A stretch of 64,000 nucleotides of DNA from Actinocorallia herbida (GTDB lineage: Bacteria > Actinomycetota > Actinomycetes > Streptosporangiales > Streptosporangiaceae), in NCBI RefSeq assembly GCF_003751225.1, contig NZ_RJKE01000001.1, positions 6,944,001-7,008,000 of the forward strand, read 5' to 3'. Below, piece after piece: positions 42,616-51,585 of this stretch (its first letter is position 1; the number at the start of each line of letters is the position of its first letter). Under the pieces are notes generated by a model that was not told where the DNA came from, made no database searches, and saw only the letters and a list, made by a program, of their open reading frames with translations. Position numbers and translations under genes: made by a program.

Positions 42616-44607
42616 ATGCCGACCACGAGGCTCTACCAGGCCGTCCTGCGCGACCCAGGCCCCACGCTGGCCAAGCGGCTGCGGCGCGCGTTCAGCACCT
42701 GGCTGATGGGCCGCGGCTTCCCCGAGGTGCCGATCAGCCCGCATTTCACCGCCTCGGTCAAGGGCACCCGCGCGCGTCTGGACGCCGCCAGGGGCTGCGG
42801 CAGGTTCACCGTCGAGGACGGCAGGCTGCGCACCCGCGTCACCTACGCCCAGACCATGGACCGGATGACGGGCTGGGTCGTCGTGACGGTCGAGCAGTAC
42901 GCCGGGGATCCCGCCGAGGAGTTCGCGCCGGGCTTCCTGCCGGACTACCTGGCCACCGAGCGGGTCACCGACGGCGGCGTGCACCTGACGGGCCGGGCCG
43001 AGGAGCACGACGAGGACGGCATCGTCTACCTGCTGGGCGACCTGTCGGAGCGGCGCAGGCGCGTCCCCGTCGTGGTCGTCGCGGTCGAGGGGCGCGGCAC
43101 GGGGTCCGGGCGGGTGCACGCGGAGTACCTCGCCGACCGGGTCGCGGGCGCGGCCCAGGTCGTCTGGCTCGCCGACCTGCGCGCGCAGGACAGGTTCAAC
43201 GACACCGTCGGCGACGACCTCGCCGTCTACGGCGGAGGCATCCGCACGTATCTCGCGGGCTTCCGGCCGGGCGAGGAGGAGGCCGACCGGCACCGGGTGA
43301 TGGGCGGCAAGATGGTCCGCGCCGAGGGAACGCCCGCGCTGGACCGTGCCGCCGGATACATCATCGGCGAGACCGCGGGGCTGAAGCTGCCGGACGAGCT
43401 GCGCGAGCCGTACCGGGTGGTCGGCCGGATCGTGCAGGGCGACGCCGAGCCCGAGGCGCTGGCCGAGGCGGCCCGCCCGCAGCCCGTCAGATCGGCCTAC
43501 ATCGACCCCGAGCAGTACCGCAAGATGATGGACATGGCCAAGGCGGTGACGGTCCCGCCCGCGCCCAAGCCGCGCCCTCCGCTGTCCGTCCTGCCCGCTC
43601 CGCGTGCCCCGGAGCCCGAGCCCGCGCCCGCCCCGGCGGCCGCGAACGGCAAGCCGGCGGCGCCGGAGCTCGACCTGGACCTGCTGGCCAGGACCGTCGC
43701 CGAACGGGTCGCCGAACGGCTGTCCCATCTCGGTGACACCGTCGCCAAGGCGGTCACCGAGGGAATGCACGGCGAGCTGGAGAGCATGCTCGACCTCGTC
43801 ACCTCCGATCCGCAGGAGCTGGCGCGGCACATGCGCACGATGACCAGCCATGTCGCGAGCCTCACCCGCGAGCTGAGCGAGGCGCGCGAGGGCCGGGAGC
43901 GCGCGGACTCCGGGCGGGCCGAGGCCGAGTCGGAGTCGGCCAGGCTCGAGGACGAGATCGAGCGGCTGGTGGCCCAGCAGCGCTGGCTGGAGACCGACCT
44001 GGCCGAGGCGACCGCGCGCGAGCGCCGCCTCGCGGTGCGGGTGCGGCGGCTGGAGAGCGAGCTGGCCAAGGCGGCGGGACCGGTCGAGATCGCCGACGAG
44101 ACCCCGGAGTCGCCCGCCTCGCTGGTGGACGCGCTGCACTTCGCCGAGTCGCTCACCCATGTGGTGATCGGCGAGACCATGCACGAGGCGGGCCTGCTCG
44201 ACCTCGCCCATCCGACGCTGCGCCGGGTGTGGGCGGGCAAGGCCTGGGACGCCCTGTGCGCGCTGGACGAGTACGCCAAGGCCCGCTCGTGCGGGGAGTT
44301 CCAGGGCGGGTTCCGCGACTGGTGCCTCGCCGAGACCGGCGGCCGCCGGGTCATTTCGGCGAACCTCCTGGCGATGAAGGAGTCCGACTCGGTGACCGGC
44401 CGGGACAAGTTCTCGGCGGTGCGCACCTTCGCCGTCCCGGCCGAGGTGGATCCGTCGGGCCGGGTGTTCATGCCCGCGCACATCAAGCTGCGCAAGGCGG
44501 GCACCCCCGCGCCGCGCATCCACTTCCTCGACGACGCGGGCGGCGCCACCGGCCGGATCTGGGTCGGCTACGTCGGCGACCACCTCCCGAACACCCGGAC
44601 GAACTGA
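42616..44607 (+). CDS. Large coiled-coil protein of unknown function
   Basis: A 663-residue protein that I do not recognise. The N-terminal 260 residues look like mixed alpha/beta domains (VPVVVVAVEGRG, AAQVVWLADLRAQDRF, DDLAVYGGGIRTYLAGFRPGEE), then a proline-rich linker near 315-345, then a coiled coil from about 380 to 490 (ARLEDEIERLVAQQRWLETDLAEATARERRLAVRVRRLESELA), and a C-terminal helical domain (LTHVVIGETMHEAGLLDLAHPTLRRVWAGKAWDALCALDEYAKA) followed by a strand-rich end. The N-terminal pattern hints at a nucleotide or nuclease-like fold but shows no diagnostic motif. Weak ribosome binding site (GGAAG) before ATG 42616. Confidence 0.72.
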   Translation: MPTTRLYQAVLRDPGPTLAKRLRRAFSTWLMGRGFPEVPISPHFTASVKGTRARLDAARGCGRFTVEDGRLRTRVTYAQTMDRMTGWVVVTVEQYAGDPAEEFAPGFLPDYLATERVTDGGVHLTGRAEEHDEDGIVYLLGDLSERRRRVPVVVVAVEGRGTGSGRVHAEYLADRVAGAAQVVWLADLRAQDRFNDTVGDDLAVYGGGIRTYLAGFRPGEEEADRHRVMGGKMVRAEGTPALDRAAGYIIGETAGLKLPDELREPYRVVGRIVQGDAEPEALAEAARPQPVRSAYIDPEQYRKMMDMAKAVTVPPAPKPRPPLSVLPAPRAPEPEPAPAPAAANGKPAAPELDLDLLARTVAERVAERLSHLGDTVAKAVTEGMHGELESMLDLVTSDPQELARHMRTMTSHVASLTRELSEAREGRERADSGRAEAESESARLEDEIERLVAQQRWLETDLAEATARERRLAVRVRRLESELAKAAGPVEIADETPESPASLVDALHFAESLTHVVIGETMHEAGLLDLAHPTLRRVWAGKAWDALCALDEYAKARSCGEFQGGFRDWCLAETGGRRVISANLLAMKESDSVTGRDKFSAVRTFAVPAEVDPSGRVFMPAHIKLRKAGTPAPRIHFLDDAGGATGRIWVGYVGDHLPNTRTN

Positions 44608-44673
44608 CCCCCGCCCCCTCGGGACAAAATGCCTATGAAAAGGGGACATGTCGGTTGCGGACGTGGTGGGCGC

Positions 44674-44690
44674 GGCAGCGCTACGCTGCC
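44674..44690 (+). promoter_or_regulatory. Leaderless promoter box within a 7-bp hairpin
   Basis: GGCAGCG-CTA-CGCTGCC forms a perfect 7-bp stem that contains TACGCT (44682-44687), which lies 6 nt before ATG 44694. The palindrome may be an operator over the -10 box. Confidence 0.4.
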
Positions 44691-44693
44691 GGG

Positions 44694-45698
44694 ATGACGC
44701 CGGTTCCGGGCAATCACCAGCGGGTGGCGGACGGACTCGCCCTCGTGGGGAAGGGCCTCGCGCCCTACGTCGACAAGCAGATGCGCGCGCGTCACGGGCC
44801 GCAGTGGCTCGCCGCGCGGTCGAAGGAGGACACGGCGCGGCGCGGTGAGCTCGTCGAGCACTCCCTCGACGACACCCCGCTGATGCTGCGGATCATCACC
44901 GAGGACCCGGTGTTCGGTGAGCAGAAGGTGCTCCCGCAGCCGGGCGTCCGCGTCGCGGGCATCCTGCTGCGGGTGGCGGGCCGCCTGGATGGCGGCTCGT
45001 TCACCCCGGCCGAGGAGGACCACGCACTGCGCACGATGGCGCAGATGCTGCGGCTCATCGGCGCGCGCAAGCTCGCCGGGGAGGTGCACGAGATGATCAA
45101 GCCCCCTCCCCCGCCGCTGCCCCGCCGCCGGAACAACGCGCAGCTCGTCCGCAGGGCGGTGCTCGGCAAGAAGGCGGCCGAGGCCGCGGAGAAGGGCGGC
45201 GGCAAGTCGGGATCCAGCCAGATACGGCTGACGACGCTCGTGGTGGGCGCGCTCGTCGTGCTCGTCGCGCTCCAGTTCATCAGCGATGACTCCTCCCCCG
45301 ACGACCCCTATGAGGGCAAATGGGCGGAGCGGAAGGTCGGCGACCAGCTCGTTAGTAAGAAGGACGTCGCGCTGTCCGACGGCAAGCATGTCGTGCTGCT
45401 GGAAGGCAAGCCGCATGACGGCTCCTTCAAGGGCGACGTCTACTTCACCGCGGGCGCGCTGTACGCCACCGACAAGCGCCTCGCCATCCTGCCCGACGAC
45501 GGGAAGCCGGGCTTCGGCGACTGCGCCGGGATCAAGGACTGGCTCACCGTCGCCGAGGACGAACTGGAGAAGGGGCGGCGCATCTGCGTCGTCACCGACC
45601 GGGGCGCGGTCGCGCTGCTCACCGTGCAGAGCGTCCGCGCGAAGCCCCGGAAGGTGACGTTCGACCTGCGGGTCTGGAAGGGCGAGCGGCAGGACTGA
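44694..45698 (+). CDS. Swt1/HEPN-like domain membrane protein
   Basis: A 334-residue protein. Residues 5-130 resemble the Swt1-type HEPN domain (NHQRVADGLALVGKGLAPYVDKQMRARHG, then LVEHSLDDTPLMLRIITEDP), followed by a basic proline-rich stretch (PPPPPLPRRRN), one TM segment near 183-200 (LTTLVVGALVVLVALQFI) and a C-terminal strand-rich domain with GDCAGIKDW and RRICVVTDRGAVALLTV. HEPN domains often act on RNA, but the catalytic Rx4-6H is not clear. The extracellular domain is unrecognised. Start ATG 44694 lacks a Shine-Dalgarno and appears leaderless. Confidence 0.65.
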   Translation: MTPVPGNHQRVADGLALVGKGLAPYVDKQMRARHGPQWLAARSKEDTARRGELVEHSLDDTPLMLRIITEDPVFGEQKVLPQPGVRVAGILLRVAGRLDGGSFTPAEEDHALRTMAQMLRLIGARKLAGEVHEMIKPPPPPLPRRRNNAQLVRRAVLGKKAAEAAEKGGGKSGSSQIRLTTLVVGALVVLVALQFISDDSSPDDPYEGKWAERKVGDQLVSKKDVALSDGKHVVLLEGKPHDGSFKGDVYFTAGALYATDKRLAILPDDGKPGFGDCAGIKDWLTVAEDELEKGRRICVVTDRGAVALLTVQSVRAKPRKVTFDLRVWKGERQD

Positions 45699-45707
45699 CC
45701 GGCGTCC

Positions 45708-46646
45708 TCAGGCGTCCGGCCAGAACGCGGCGTACAGGGAGTCGTCGCGGGACACCGACCAGCCGTGCCCGCGCAGGTGCGCGAGCACCGCGTTGACGTG
45801 CCGGGCGGGCAGGTGCTCGCGGCCCGACGGCCACTCCCGCTCGATCGGGCCGAACCGCTCGCGGAACGCGGTGTCCGCCCAGGGCCCGCGGACGGTCGGG
45901 ACGGGCCGCCAGCCGCTGTCGCCGAAGCACGGGTGCTCCTCGACGTCGAACGGCTGGTCGTCGGCCGGGCGGACGGCCTGCCACAGGTCGCTGGTGGACC
46001 TGGCGCGCAGATGGTCGACGTCGACGTCCTCGTGGGCACGGCAGACGAGCTCGACGTAGTAGTCGAGGCAGCGGCGCCGGTCGTCGACCTCGAGGCCGAA
46101 GGAGCGGGCCTCGCCATAGGTGCGGGCGCTGAACGCGGCGTCCAGCCGGGCCACGCCGGCCTCGGCCTCGGCGTAGTCCATGAGGTAGAGGTCCGGGCCG
46201 AACACGCCGAGCGCCAGCTCGGCCTGGGCGGGCGCGCCCTGGGCGGGCGCGGCCTGGACGAGCGTTGTACCCGGCACGTCCGGCGGGCGGTAGTCGGACT
46301 TGTCTCCCGGGAACAGGGGCTCCCCGGCGTAGACGCCCAGCAGCCTTCCGGAGCCGCGCGGGCGGGTGAGGCGGCGCGGCGGAGCCCCGGGCAGCCAGGA
46401 CCCCGGCTCCCCGCAGCTGTAGAGGGTGACCGCGGCGCCCGTGCCGTAGAAGGCGACGCCCCAGCCGCGCGCGAGCCAGCCGTCGACCGTGCCGAGGAAG
46501 TGCACACGGCCCGAGGTGCTGGTGAGCCCGGCCTCGCGCCAGGCGTCGAGGGCGAGTTCACGGGCGCGGTCGGCCTCGATGACGGGCACCGGACGGGCGG
46601 GCTCGGCGGGCCGCGGGTGCGTCAGCAGTTCCAGGACGGAGGTCAT
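45708..46646 (-). CDS. Hypothetical protein
   Basis: A 312-residue soluble protein that I do not recognise. It is rich in aromatic residues and acidic blocks; readable segments include GRVHFLGTVDGWLARGWGVAFYG, LALGVFGPDLYLMDYAEAEAGVARLDAAFSARTYGEARSFG and HLPARHVNAVLAHLRGHGWSVSRDDSLYAAFWPD. No signal peptide or TM segment is visible. Start ATG 46646 has AAGGAG 6 nt upstream. Confidence 0.7.
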   Translation of the reverse strand: MTSVLELLTHPRPAEPARPVPVIEADRARELALDAWREAGLTSTSGRVHFLGTVDGWLARGWGVAFYGTGAAVTLYSCGEPGSWLPGAPPRRLTRPRGSGRLLGVYAGEPLFPGDKSDYRPPDVPGTTLVQAAPAQGAPAQAELALGVFGPDLYLMDYAEAEAGVARLDAAFSARTYGEARSFGLEVDDRRRCLDYYVELVCRAHEDVDVDHLRARSTSDLWQAVRPADDQPFDVEEHPCFGDSGWRPVPTVRGPWADTAFRERFGPIEREWPSGREHLPARHVNAVLAHLRGHGWSVSRDDSLYAAFWPDA

Positions 46647-46773
46647 GGCGCTCCTTCACCGGGCTGGGCGGGGGCCTGGACACGGGGTCCCGGGGGACTC
46701 CCGTGTCCATGGGCTCGGGGGCGACCGGCGTCGGCGCCTGACGCCGCGAGCCCGTGGCAGCTCGATATTCTGT

Positions 46774-46789
46774 TCTATCATCGCATAGA
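46774..46789. promoter_or_regulatory. AT-rich palindrome TCTAT-N6-ATAGA
   Basis: A 5-bp inverted repeat in an AT-rich patch of about 30 bp (46761-46793) between two minus-strand genes, probably part of the promoter of the downstream hypothetical gene. Confidence 0.25.
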
Positions 46790-46801
46790 TGTTCGGGCGC
46801 G

Positions 46802-47242
46802 TCAGTGCCCGTGCTCGCGCCACATCCGGAGCGCGATCTGGACCTGGTCCATGAGGTCGAGTCCGGCGAGCTCGTCCAGCGCGAACCACTCGGCCCGGTC
46901 GGTGGAGTTGTCCGTCTCGTACCGCAGCTCACCGCCGGTCCGCGCCACCTCGTACAGCACCCGCAGCCCGTGGAAGTCGACGACCTCGCCGTCCCAGTCC
47001 CGGTCGGGCCAGTGGAAGGAGTGCAGGCCGAGCAGGCGGATGATCCGGCCGGTGTAGCCGGTCTCCTCGGTGAGCTCGCGCAGCACCGCGTCGGCGGGGT
47101 CCTCACCGTGCTCCAGGCCACCGCCTGGCAGGATCCAGCGGGGCCGCTCCCCGCCGATGAACCGGGCGAGGAGTATCCGTCCGTCTTCCACGACGACCGC
47201 GTACGCGGCGACCCTGAGCCTTCTCTTCATCACATCGTCCAC
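46802..47242 (-). CDS. NUDIX hydrolase
   Basis: A 146-residue NUDIX pyrophosphohydrolase with the complete box GGLEHGEDPADAVLRELTEETGY. The preceding RWILPGG and the strand VAAYAVVVEDGRILLARF are standard. The substrate is unknown. Start GTG 47242 or the in-frame ATG 47230, four codons further in; both are possible. Confidence 0.9.
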   Translation of the reverse strand: MDDVMKRRLRVAAYAVVVEDGRILLARFIGGERPRWILPGGGLEHGEDPADAVLRELTEETGYTGRIIRLLGLHSFHWPDRDWDGEVVDFHGLRVLYEVARTGGELRYETDNSTDRAEWFALDELAGLDLMDQVQIALRMWREHGH

Positions 47243-47325
47243 GGACCCGAGTCTTTCACCGGCGACCGCTCGGGCGGCCGGGTCCCCGGACCCGGCCGCC
47301 CTGTCCGTACGTCAGTCCTCGCCGA

Positions 47326-49521
47326 TCACTTCCAGGTGTCGGACGCGGTGTGCGCGCCGCCCGAACCCGTGCTGAACGAGCGGTTCGCGCCGCTCTCCCA
47401 GGTCACGGTCCCGTTCGCATCCTTCTTGAGGTACTTGTACTGGAACGCGGTGTTCTTCGGCACGATCGCGAGCCTGCTCCAGACCGGGTAGCCGGCCGAC
47501 AACAGCGGGATCGCGTGCGCCGGGTTCCACGAGCCGAGCGACGCGAGCGAGCCCACGACGTAGACGTTCGTGCCGGGGCTCGTCGTCGCGGTCACCTGGA
47601 ACGTCACCGAGGTGGCGGCGGCGTCGGCGACGTTCCAGCTGTTGTGCACCGTCACCGCCGCCGTGGTCGTGGTCACCGTCCGGTTGGGGTTGCTCTCCCA
47701 GGTGACGCTGCCCGCCGCGGTCTTCTTGAGGAACTTGTACTCGACCGTGCCGTTCGCGGGGAGCGCCACCGAGCCCGTCCAGACCGGGTAGCCGGAGGCC
47801 GACAGCTTCACCGCGTCGTCGGTGTCCCAGGAGCCGAGCGCCGGGGTGTTCCCGACGACGTAGACGTCCTCGCCGGGGACGGTCTCGGCGTAGACGTTGA
47901 AGGCGGCGGCGACCGTCGCGGGGGTGGTCGGCGGTTCGGTGGGGGTCTGTGTCGGGGTGGGCGTCGGGCCGGTCGGGGTCGGGGTCGGTTCCGGGCCCTC
48001 GCCGGACTTCGCGCCGAGGTGCAGCGCGAACGCGCTGTTCGCCGGGATCGTCACGGTAGCGGAGCCGCCGGAGACGGTGGCCGAGGAGCCGGTGCAGCCG
48101 TCGTCGTCGGGGCCGCCGGTGATGACGTCGCAGTAGACGCCGTCGGCGAGGCCGGTGGCGTAGGTCGCGGTCGAGGCGCCGCCGGAGTCGTTGATGCCGA
48201 TCCAGCCCTTGTCGCCGCGGCTGAACCCGATCACGTTGGCGTTCGTCACGGTGAAGTTCGAGACGGTCGACACGGACTTCGCGGCGTTGTGCCAGCCGAC
48301 CATGCCCTTGATGCCCGTCGTCTGGCTGAGGCAGTTCCACGCGGCGCCGCAGACCGTGCCGGTGACGAAGCCGTTCCCGTCAGCCGGGGGCGACTGGCCC
48401 CGCGCCGACCACGCGAAGCTGTCGTAGACCGACGGCTTGCCGTGCGGGTAGGCGAGGGTGAAGTAGTTCGCCAGCACGTAGTCGGCGCCGTTCTTGTACG
48501 ACAGGACGACCCCGTCGCGCTCCAGGTCGTGGTTGGTGACCATGGCGAAGACGTTCGCGCTCGGCGCGTCCAGGGCCCAGCTCCCGACGTTCGCGAGACC
48601 GGAGATCGAGCCCTGGAACGCCGCCTTGACTCCCTTGGCGTAGGCGAAGTCCAGGACGTCGCCGTTGCCGGTGAAGGCGGCGGCCTTGAGCGCGGCGTTG
48701 GAGGCCCCGTCGAAGATCTCCTGGGCGACGTACGGGCGCTTGTTCTCGGCGGTGGTGTCGTTCAGCTTGCCGAGGATCGCCGCGAAGTCGCCCTTGGCGA
48801 TGTGCTTGACGGCGTCCACCCGGAACCCGTCCACGCCGAGGCCGATGAGGTCGTTGAGATAGGCGGCGATCTTGTCCTGCACGCCCGCGTCGTCGGTGCG
48901 CAGGTCGGCGAGGCTGAGCAGCTCGCAGCCGGTGACCTGGGCCTCGTTGTTCCAGTCGCCGATGCCGCCGGTGGTCCCGCAGCCGCTGCCGGGGTGGTGG
49001 AAGTCGCCGTACCCGTAGGGCACCGCGGGGTAGGTGTAGCCGGTCGGGCTGAACGAGCTGCCCGCGTAGCCCGTCGTGTGGGTGTTGTTGGTGCCCGCCA
49101 TGTGGTTGACCACGGCGTCGACGTAGACGCGCACGCCCGCCGCGTGGCAGTCCTGGACCATGGCGGCGAACTCCGCGCGGGTGCCGAGCCGGCTCTCCAG
49201 CTTGTAGGAGACCGGCTGGTAGACCTCCCACCACGGGTGGGCGCCGTCGCTGCTGGATGGCAGGCTGACCGACTCCTGCGGCGGCGCGACCTGCACCGCG
49301 CCGAACCCCGCGGGGCCGAGGTGGCCCGTGCAGGCCGCCGCGACGGAGTCCCAGTTCCATTCCCACAGGTTGGCGGTGACGTCGCTGTCGTTGAGCGCCG
49401 CGGCGGTGGCGGGGGCGCCCGCGGTGAGCGCCGCGATCGGGGCCAGCAGGCCCGCGGCGAGCACCACCGCCATGGTCGGCGCGCGCCACCGGCGCCGGGG
49501 TCGTCCTGTTCTCGTCTGCAT
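47326..49521 (-). CDS. Secreted alpha-amylase (GH13) with two CBM20 domains
   Basis: A 731-residue extracellular starch-degrading enzyme. A signal peptide (basic RRRWR, hydrophobic AVVLAAGLLAPIAAL, cleavage near ATAAA, residue 41) precedes a GH13 barrel with Asp236 as nucleophile (DGFRVDAVKH), Glu268 as acid/base (AQEIFDG) and Asp332 (TNHD). A beta-rich domain C follows, then a PTPTPTGPTPT linker near 520-545 and two tandem CBM20 starch-binding domains, each with VYVVG..LGSW and KFLKK/KYLKK with WES motifs. Start ATG 49521 has GAGGAGG upstream; an upstream in-frame start is unlikely. A promoter and a LacI-type operator candidate lie at 49579-49620. Confidence 0.96.
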   Translation of the reverse strand: MQTRTGRPRRRWRAPTMAVVLAAGLLAPIAALTAGAPATAAALNDSDVTANLWEWNWDSVAAACTGHLGPAGFGAVQVAPPQESVSLPSSSDGAHPWWEVYQPVSYKLESRLGTRAEFAAMVQDCHAAGVRVYVDAVVNHMAGTNNTHTTGYAGSSFSPTGYTYPAVPYGYGDFHHPGSGCGTTGGIGDWNNEAQVTGCELLSLADLRTDDAGVQDKIAAYLNDLIGLGVDGFRVDAVKHIAKGDFAAILGKLNDTTAENKRPYVAQEIFDGASNAALKAAAFTGNGDVLDFAYAKGVKAAFQGSISGLANVGSWALDAPSANVFAMVTNHDLERDGVVLSYKNGADYVLANYFTLAYPHGKPSVYDSFAWSARGQSPPADGNGFVTGTVCGAAWNCLSQTTGIKGMVGWHNAAKSVSTVSNFTVTNANVIGFSRGDKGWIGINDSGGASTATYATGLADGVYCDVITGGPDDDGCTGSSATVSGGSATVTIPANSAFALHLGAKSGEGPEPTPTPTGPTPTPTQTPTEPPTTPATVAAAFNVYAETVPGEDVYVVGNTPALGSWDTDDAVKLSASGYPVWTGSVALPANGTVEYKFLKKTAAGSVTWESNPNRTVTTTTAAVTVHNSWNVADAAATSVTFQVTATTSPGTNVYVVGSLASLGSWNPAHAIPLLSAGYPVWSRLAIVPKNTAFQYKYLKKDANGTVTWESGANRSFSTGSGGAHTASDTWK

Positions 49522-49578
49522 GGGATGCCTCCTCGGAGGGCCGGTCTGATGGGGGGTGGGACGGCCGTCCACGCAGCG

Positions 49579-49607
49579 AGAATGAATCAGCTATGAAAAC
49601 AAGTCAA
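49579..49607 (-). promoter_or_regulatory. Amylase promoter (TTGACT-N17-CATTCT)
   Basis: On the minus strand TTGACT (49607-49602) is separated by 17 nt from CATTCT (49584-49579), followed about 60 nt later by the amylase ATG. Confidence 0.6.
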
Positions 49608-49610
49608 GAA

Positions 49611-49620
49611 CTTGCGCAAG
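49611..49620. promoter_or_regulatory. Palindrome CTTGCGCAAG, candidate LacI/MalR-type operator
   Basis: A perfect 10-bp palindrome lies just upstream of the amylase -35 box. Streptomyces amylase promoters carry CTTGCAG/CTTGAAAG-type repeats bound by LacI-family MalR/Reg1 regulators; related CTTGAAAG and CTTGCAG motifs also occur here at 49633 and 49778. Confidence 0.45.
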
Positions 49621-49755
49621 AAGACTGGAAACTTGAAAGAACCTGGTCATTACTGGATCGTTCCAGATATCCGAGAAGATATGGACGGTCGTCCACCAGG
49701 AAGCAAGATGTCCAAGTGGAAGGATTCAGAGGTTTCGCCCGGCTTGAACGAGACA

Positions 49756-49788
49756 GCCCCTGCAAGCTTTCTGAAAACTTGCAGGGGC
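49756..49788. terminator. Terminator hairpin
   Basis: A perfect 11-bp stem GCCCCTGCAAG/CTTGCAGGGGC with an 11-nt loop, about 50 nt after the PhoD phosphatase stop on the minus strand. Confidence 0.65.
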
Positions 49789-49837
49789 CCTTGACGGGTC
49801 TCCCGGGACGAACGATCCTCGGGGAGCCCGGACGGCG

Positions 49838-51442
49838 CTAGCCCCAGGCGCGCTTGAGCTTCGCGGTGCCGTGCGCGGTCGTGTAGGAGACGGCCTTGCG
49901 GGCGGTCGCCGCGGGGTTCTTGCGGTCGGACAGGAAGTACCAGTCCATCCGGGTCTGGGACTGCCCGATCTGGAAGACGCCGAAGCCGTGGTCGTCCATG
50001 TTGAGCCAGCGCACGTGCCGGTTGGTGACCCCGACCGCCGACTCGATGGCGAGGGAGGTGGTGCGGGGGGCGGTGCCGAGGATGTCGTCGATGTTGTCGC
50101 TGGTGACCGACGGGACCACGAACTCCGTCGCCACCGACGGGCTGATCGGGTAGGTACCGGCCTTGAGCGGGACCTCGTTGGCCCAGCTCGTGTGGATGTC
50201 GCCGGTGAGGAACACCGTGTCGCCCGTGCCGCGCGCGTTGAGCGCGCCCAGCAGCTCCGCCCGGTCGGCGGTGTAGCCGTCCCACTGGTCGGGGTTGAGG
50301 GTGAGACCGCCTTGGGGCAGGCCGAGCAGTTCGGCGATCGGGCCGAGGGCCTCGGCGGTGAGCGAGCCCAGCACCAGCGGGCTGATCATCACCGACGTCC
50401 CGACGACCCTCCAGCGCGCGGTGCTCGCCGCGAGGGTGTCCTTCAGCCACGCCATCTGCGGCGCGCCCGTCATCGTCCTGGCGGGGTCGTCGACGGCGAG
50501 GCCGCCCTGCTGGAGGGAGCGGTAGGACCGGAGGTCCATGAGGACGACCTCGGCGAGGGAGCCGAACTTCAGCGACCGGTAGATGGCGCCGTCCGGGGAG
50601 AACCGTACGGGCATCCACTCCTGGTAGGCCCGGTGGGAGGCGGCCTTGCGGGCCGCGTACGAGCCCTCGGTGGCGGGGTCGTGGTTCTCCGCGCCATCGG
50701 CCCAGGCGTCGTTGGCGACCTCGTGGTCGTCCCAGACGATCAGCCATGGGTGCCTGGCGTGGGCGGCCTGGAGGTCGGGGTCGGTCTTGTAGCAGGCGTG
50801 CCGGATCCGGTAGTCGGCCAGCGTGATGATCTCGTGCTCGGGCGCGGTCCTGCGGACGACGACGTCGCCCGCGCCGTACGAGCCCGTGCCGTATTCGTAG
50901 ATGTAGTCGCCGAGGTGGATGACGCCGAAGAGGTCCTCGCGGGCGGCGAGGTGGCGGTAGGAGGAGAAGTAGCCCGCCTCCCAGTTGGAGCACGACACGA
51001 CGCCGAAGGCGAGGGAGTCCACGGCCGCGTCGGCGGCGGGCGCGGTGCGGGTGCGCCCGGTCGGCGAATAGGTCCCGGCGTAGGCGAAGCGGTAGTGGTA
51101 GGCGGTCCCGGGGTCGAGTCCCCGGACGTCCACTTTGACGGTGTGGTCGCGGTCCGGTCCGGTGGCGAAGACGCCGGAGGCGGCGAGGCTCGCGAAGCCG
51201 GGGTCCTCGGAGATCTGCCAGGAGACCTGGATCTGCGGTCCGGCACCGCTGCCGGGGAGCGCTTCGGGGACCGGCGTCACCCTGGTCCACAGGACGACGC
51301 CGTCGGGAAGCGGGTCGCCGGAGGCGATGCCGTGGGCGAAGAGGGGGTCGGGGGCGGCGGACGCGGCGGCCGGGGCCATGAGGGCCAGGGCGGCTCCGGT
51401 GCCGCCGAGCTTCAGTGCGTCGCGGCGATTGAGGTGGGTCAC
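49838..51442 (-). CDS. Tat-exported PhoD-type alkaline phosphatase/phosphodiesterase
   Basis: A 534-residue exported metallophosphoesterase. The Tat signal has NRRDALKLGG followed by a hydrophobic stretch ending ASAAP. An N-terminal fibronectin-like domain (PDGVVLWTRV...VSWQISEDPGF) is followed by the PhoD catalytic domain: GVVSCSNWEAGYFSSYRHLA, IHLGDYIYEYG, WDDHEVANDAW and FLTGDIHTSW, the ligands of the Fe-Ca centre. It releases phosphate from phosphodiesters outside the cell and is probably induced by phosphate starvation, though no PHO box was identified. Start GTG 51442 has no ribosome binding site. Confidence 0.94.
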   Translation of the reverse strand: MTHLNRRDALKLGGTGAALALMAPAAASAAPDPLFAHGIASGDPLPDGVVLWTRVTPVPEALPGSGAGPQIQVSWQISEDPGFASLAASGVFATGPDRDHTVKVDVRGLDPGTAYHYRFAYAGTYSPTGRTRTAPAADAAVDSLAFGVVSCSNWEAGYFSSYRHLAAREDLFGVIHLGDYIYEYGTGSYGAGDVVVRRTAPEHEIITLADYRIRHACYKTDPDLQAAHARHPWLIVWDDHEVANDAWADGAENHDPATEGSYAARKAASHRAYQEWMPVRFSPDGAIYRSLKFGSLAEVVLMDLRSYRSLQQGGLAVDDPARTMTGAPQMAWLKDTLAASTARWRVVGTSVMISPLVLGSLTAEALGPIAELLGLPQGGLTLNPDQWDGYTADRAELLGALNARGTGDTVFLTGDIHTSWANEVPLKAGTYPISPSVATEFVVPSVTSDNIDDILGTAPRTTSLAIESAVGVTNRHVRWLNMDDHGFGVFQIGQSQTRMDWYFLSDRKNPAATARKAVSYTTAHGTAKLKRAWG

Positions 51443-51585
51443 AAGCGCCGAAGGTAATCAGCGTGACGAAACTGACAATAGGCACGGCCGCAGAAGGCCA
51501 TGTCCCGTTCACCGAATCTTTCGCCAGGGACGACACGACACGCGTGATGTCCCTGGAAAACCCTGGAACTCCAGGGAACTTCCGG

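Larger units (their letters stand above)
49522..49837. other. 316-bp AT-richer promoter/terminator region
   Basis: No convincing gene. It contains the amylase promoter, the palindrome CTTGCGCAAG, several CTTG/CAAG motifs and the terminator hairpin of the phosphatase gene. Its base composition is clearly lower in GC than the surroundings. Confidence 0.65.

Noticed and set aside
42475-44649. Upstream extension of the DivIVA-like frame on the minus strand
   Set aside because: The extension lies opposite the large coiled-coil gene and is low complexity; the conserved start is ATG 42474.
45765-49596. Long plus-strand frames opposite the hypothetical, NUDIX and amylase genes
   Set aside because: They are mirror images of GC-biased minus-strand genes whose motifs (NUDIX box, GH13 residues, CBM20) are unmistakable.
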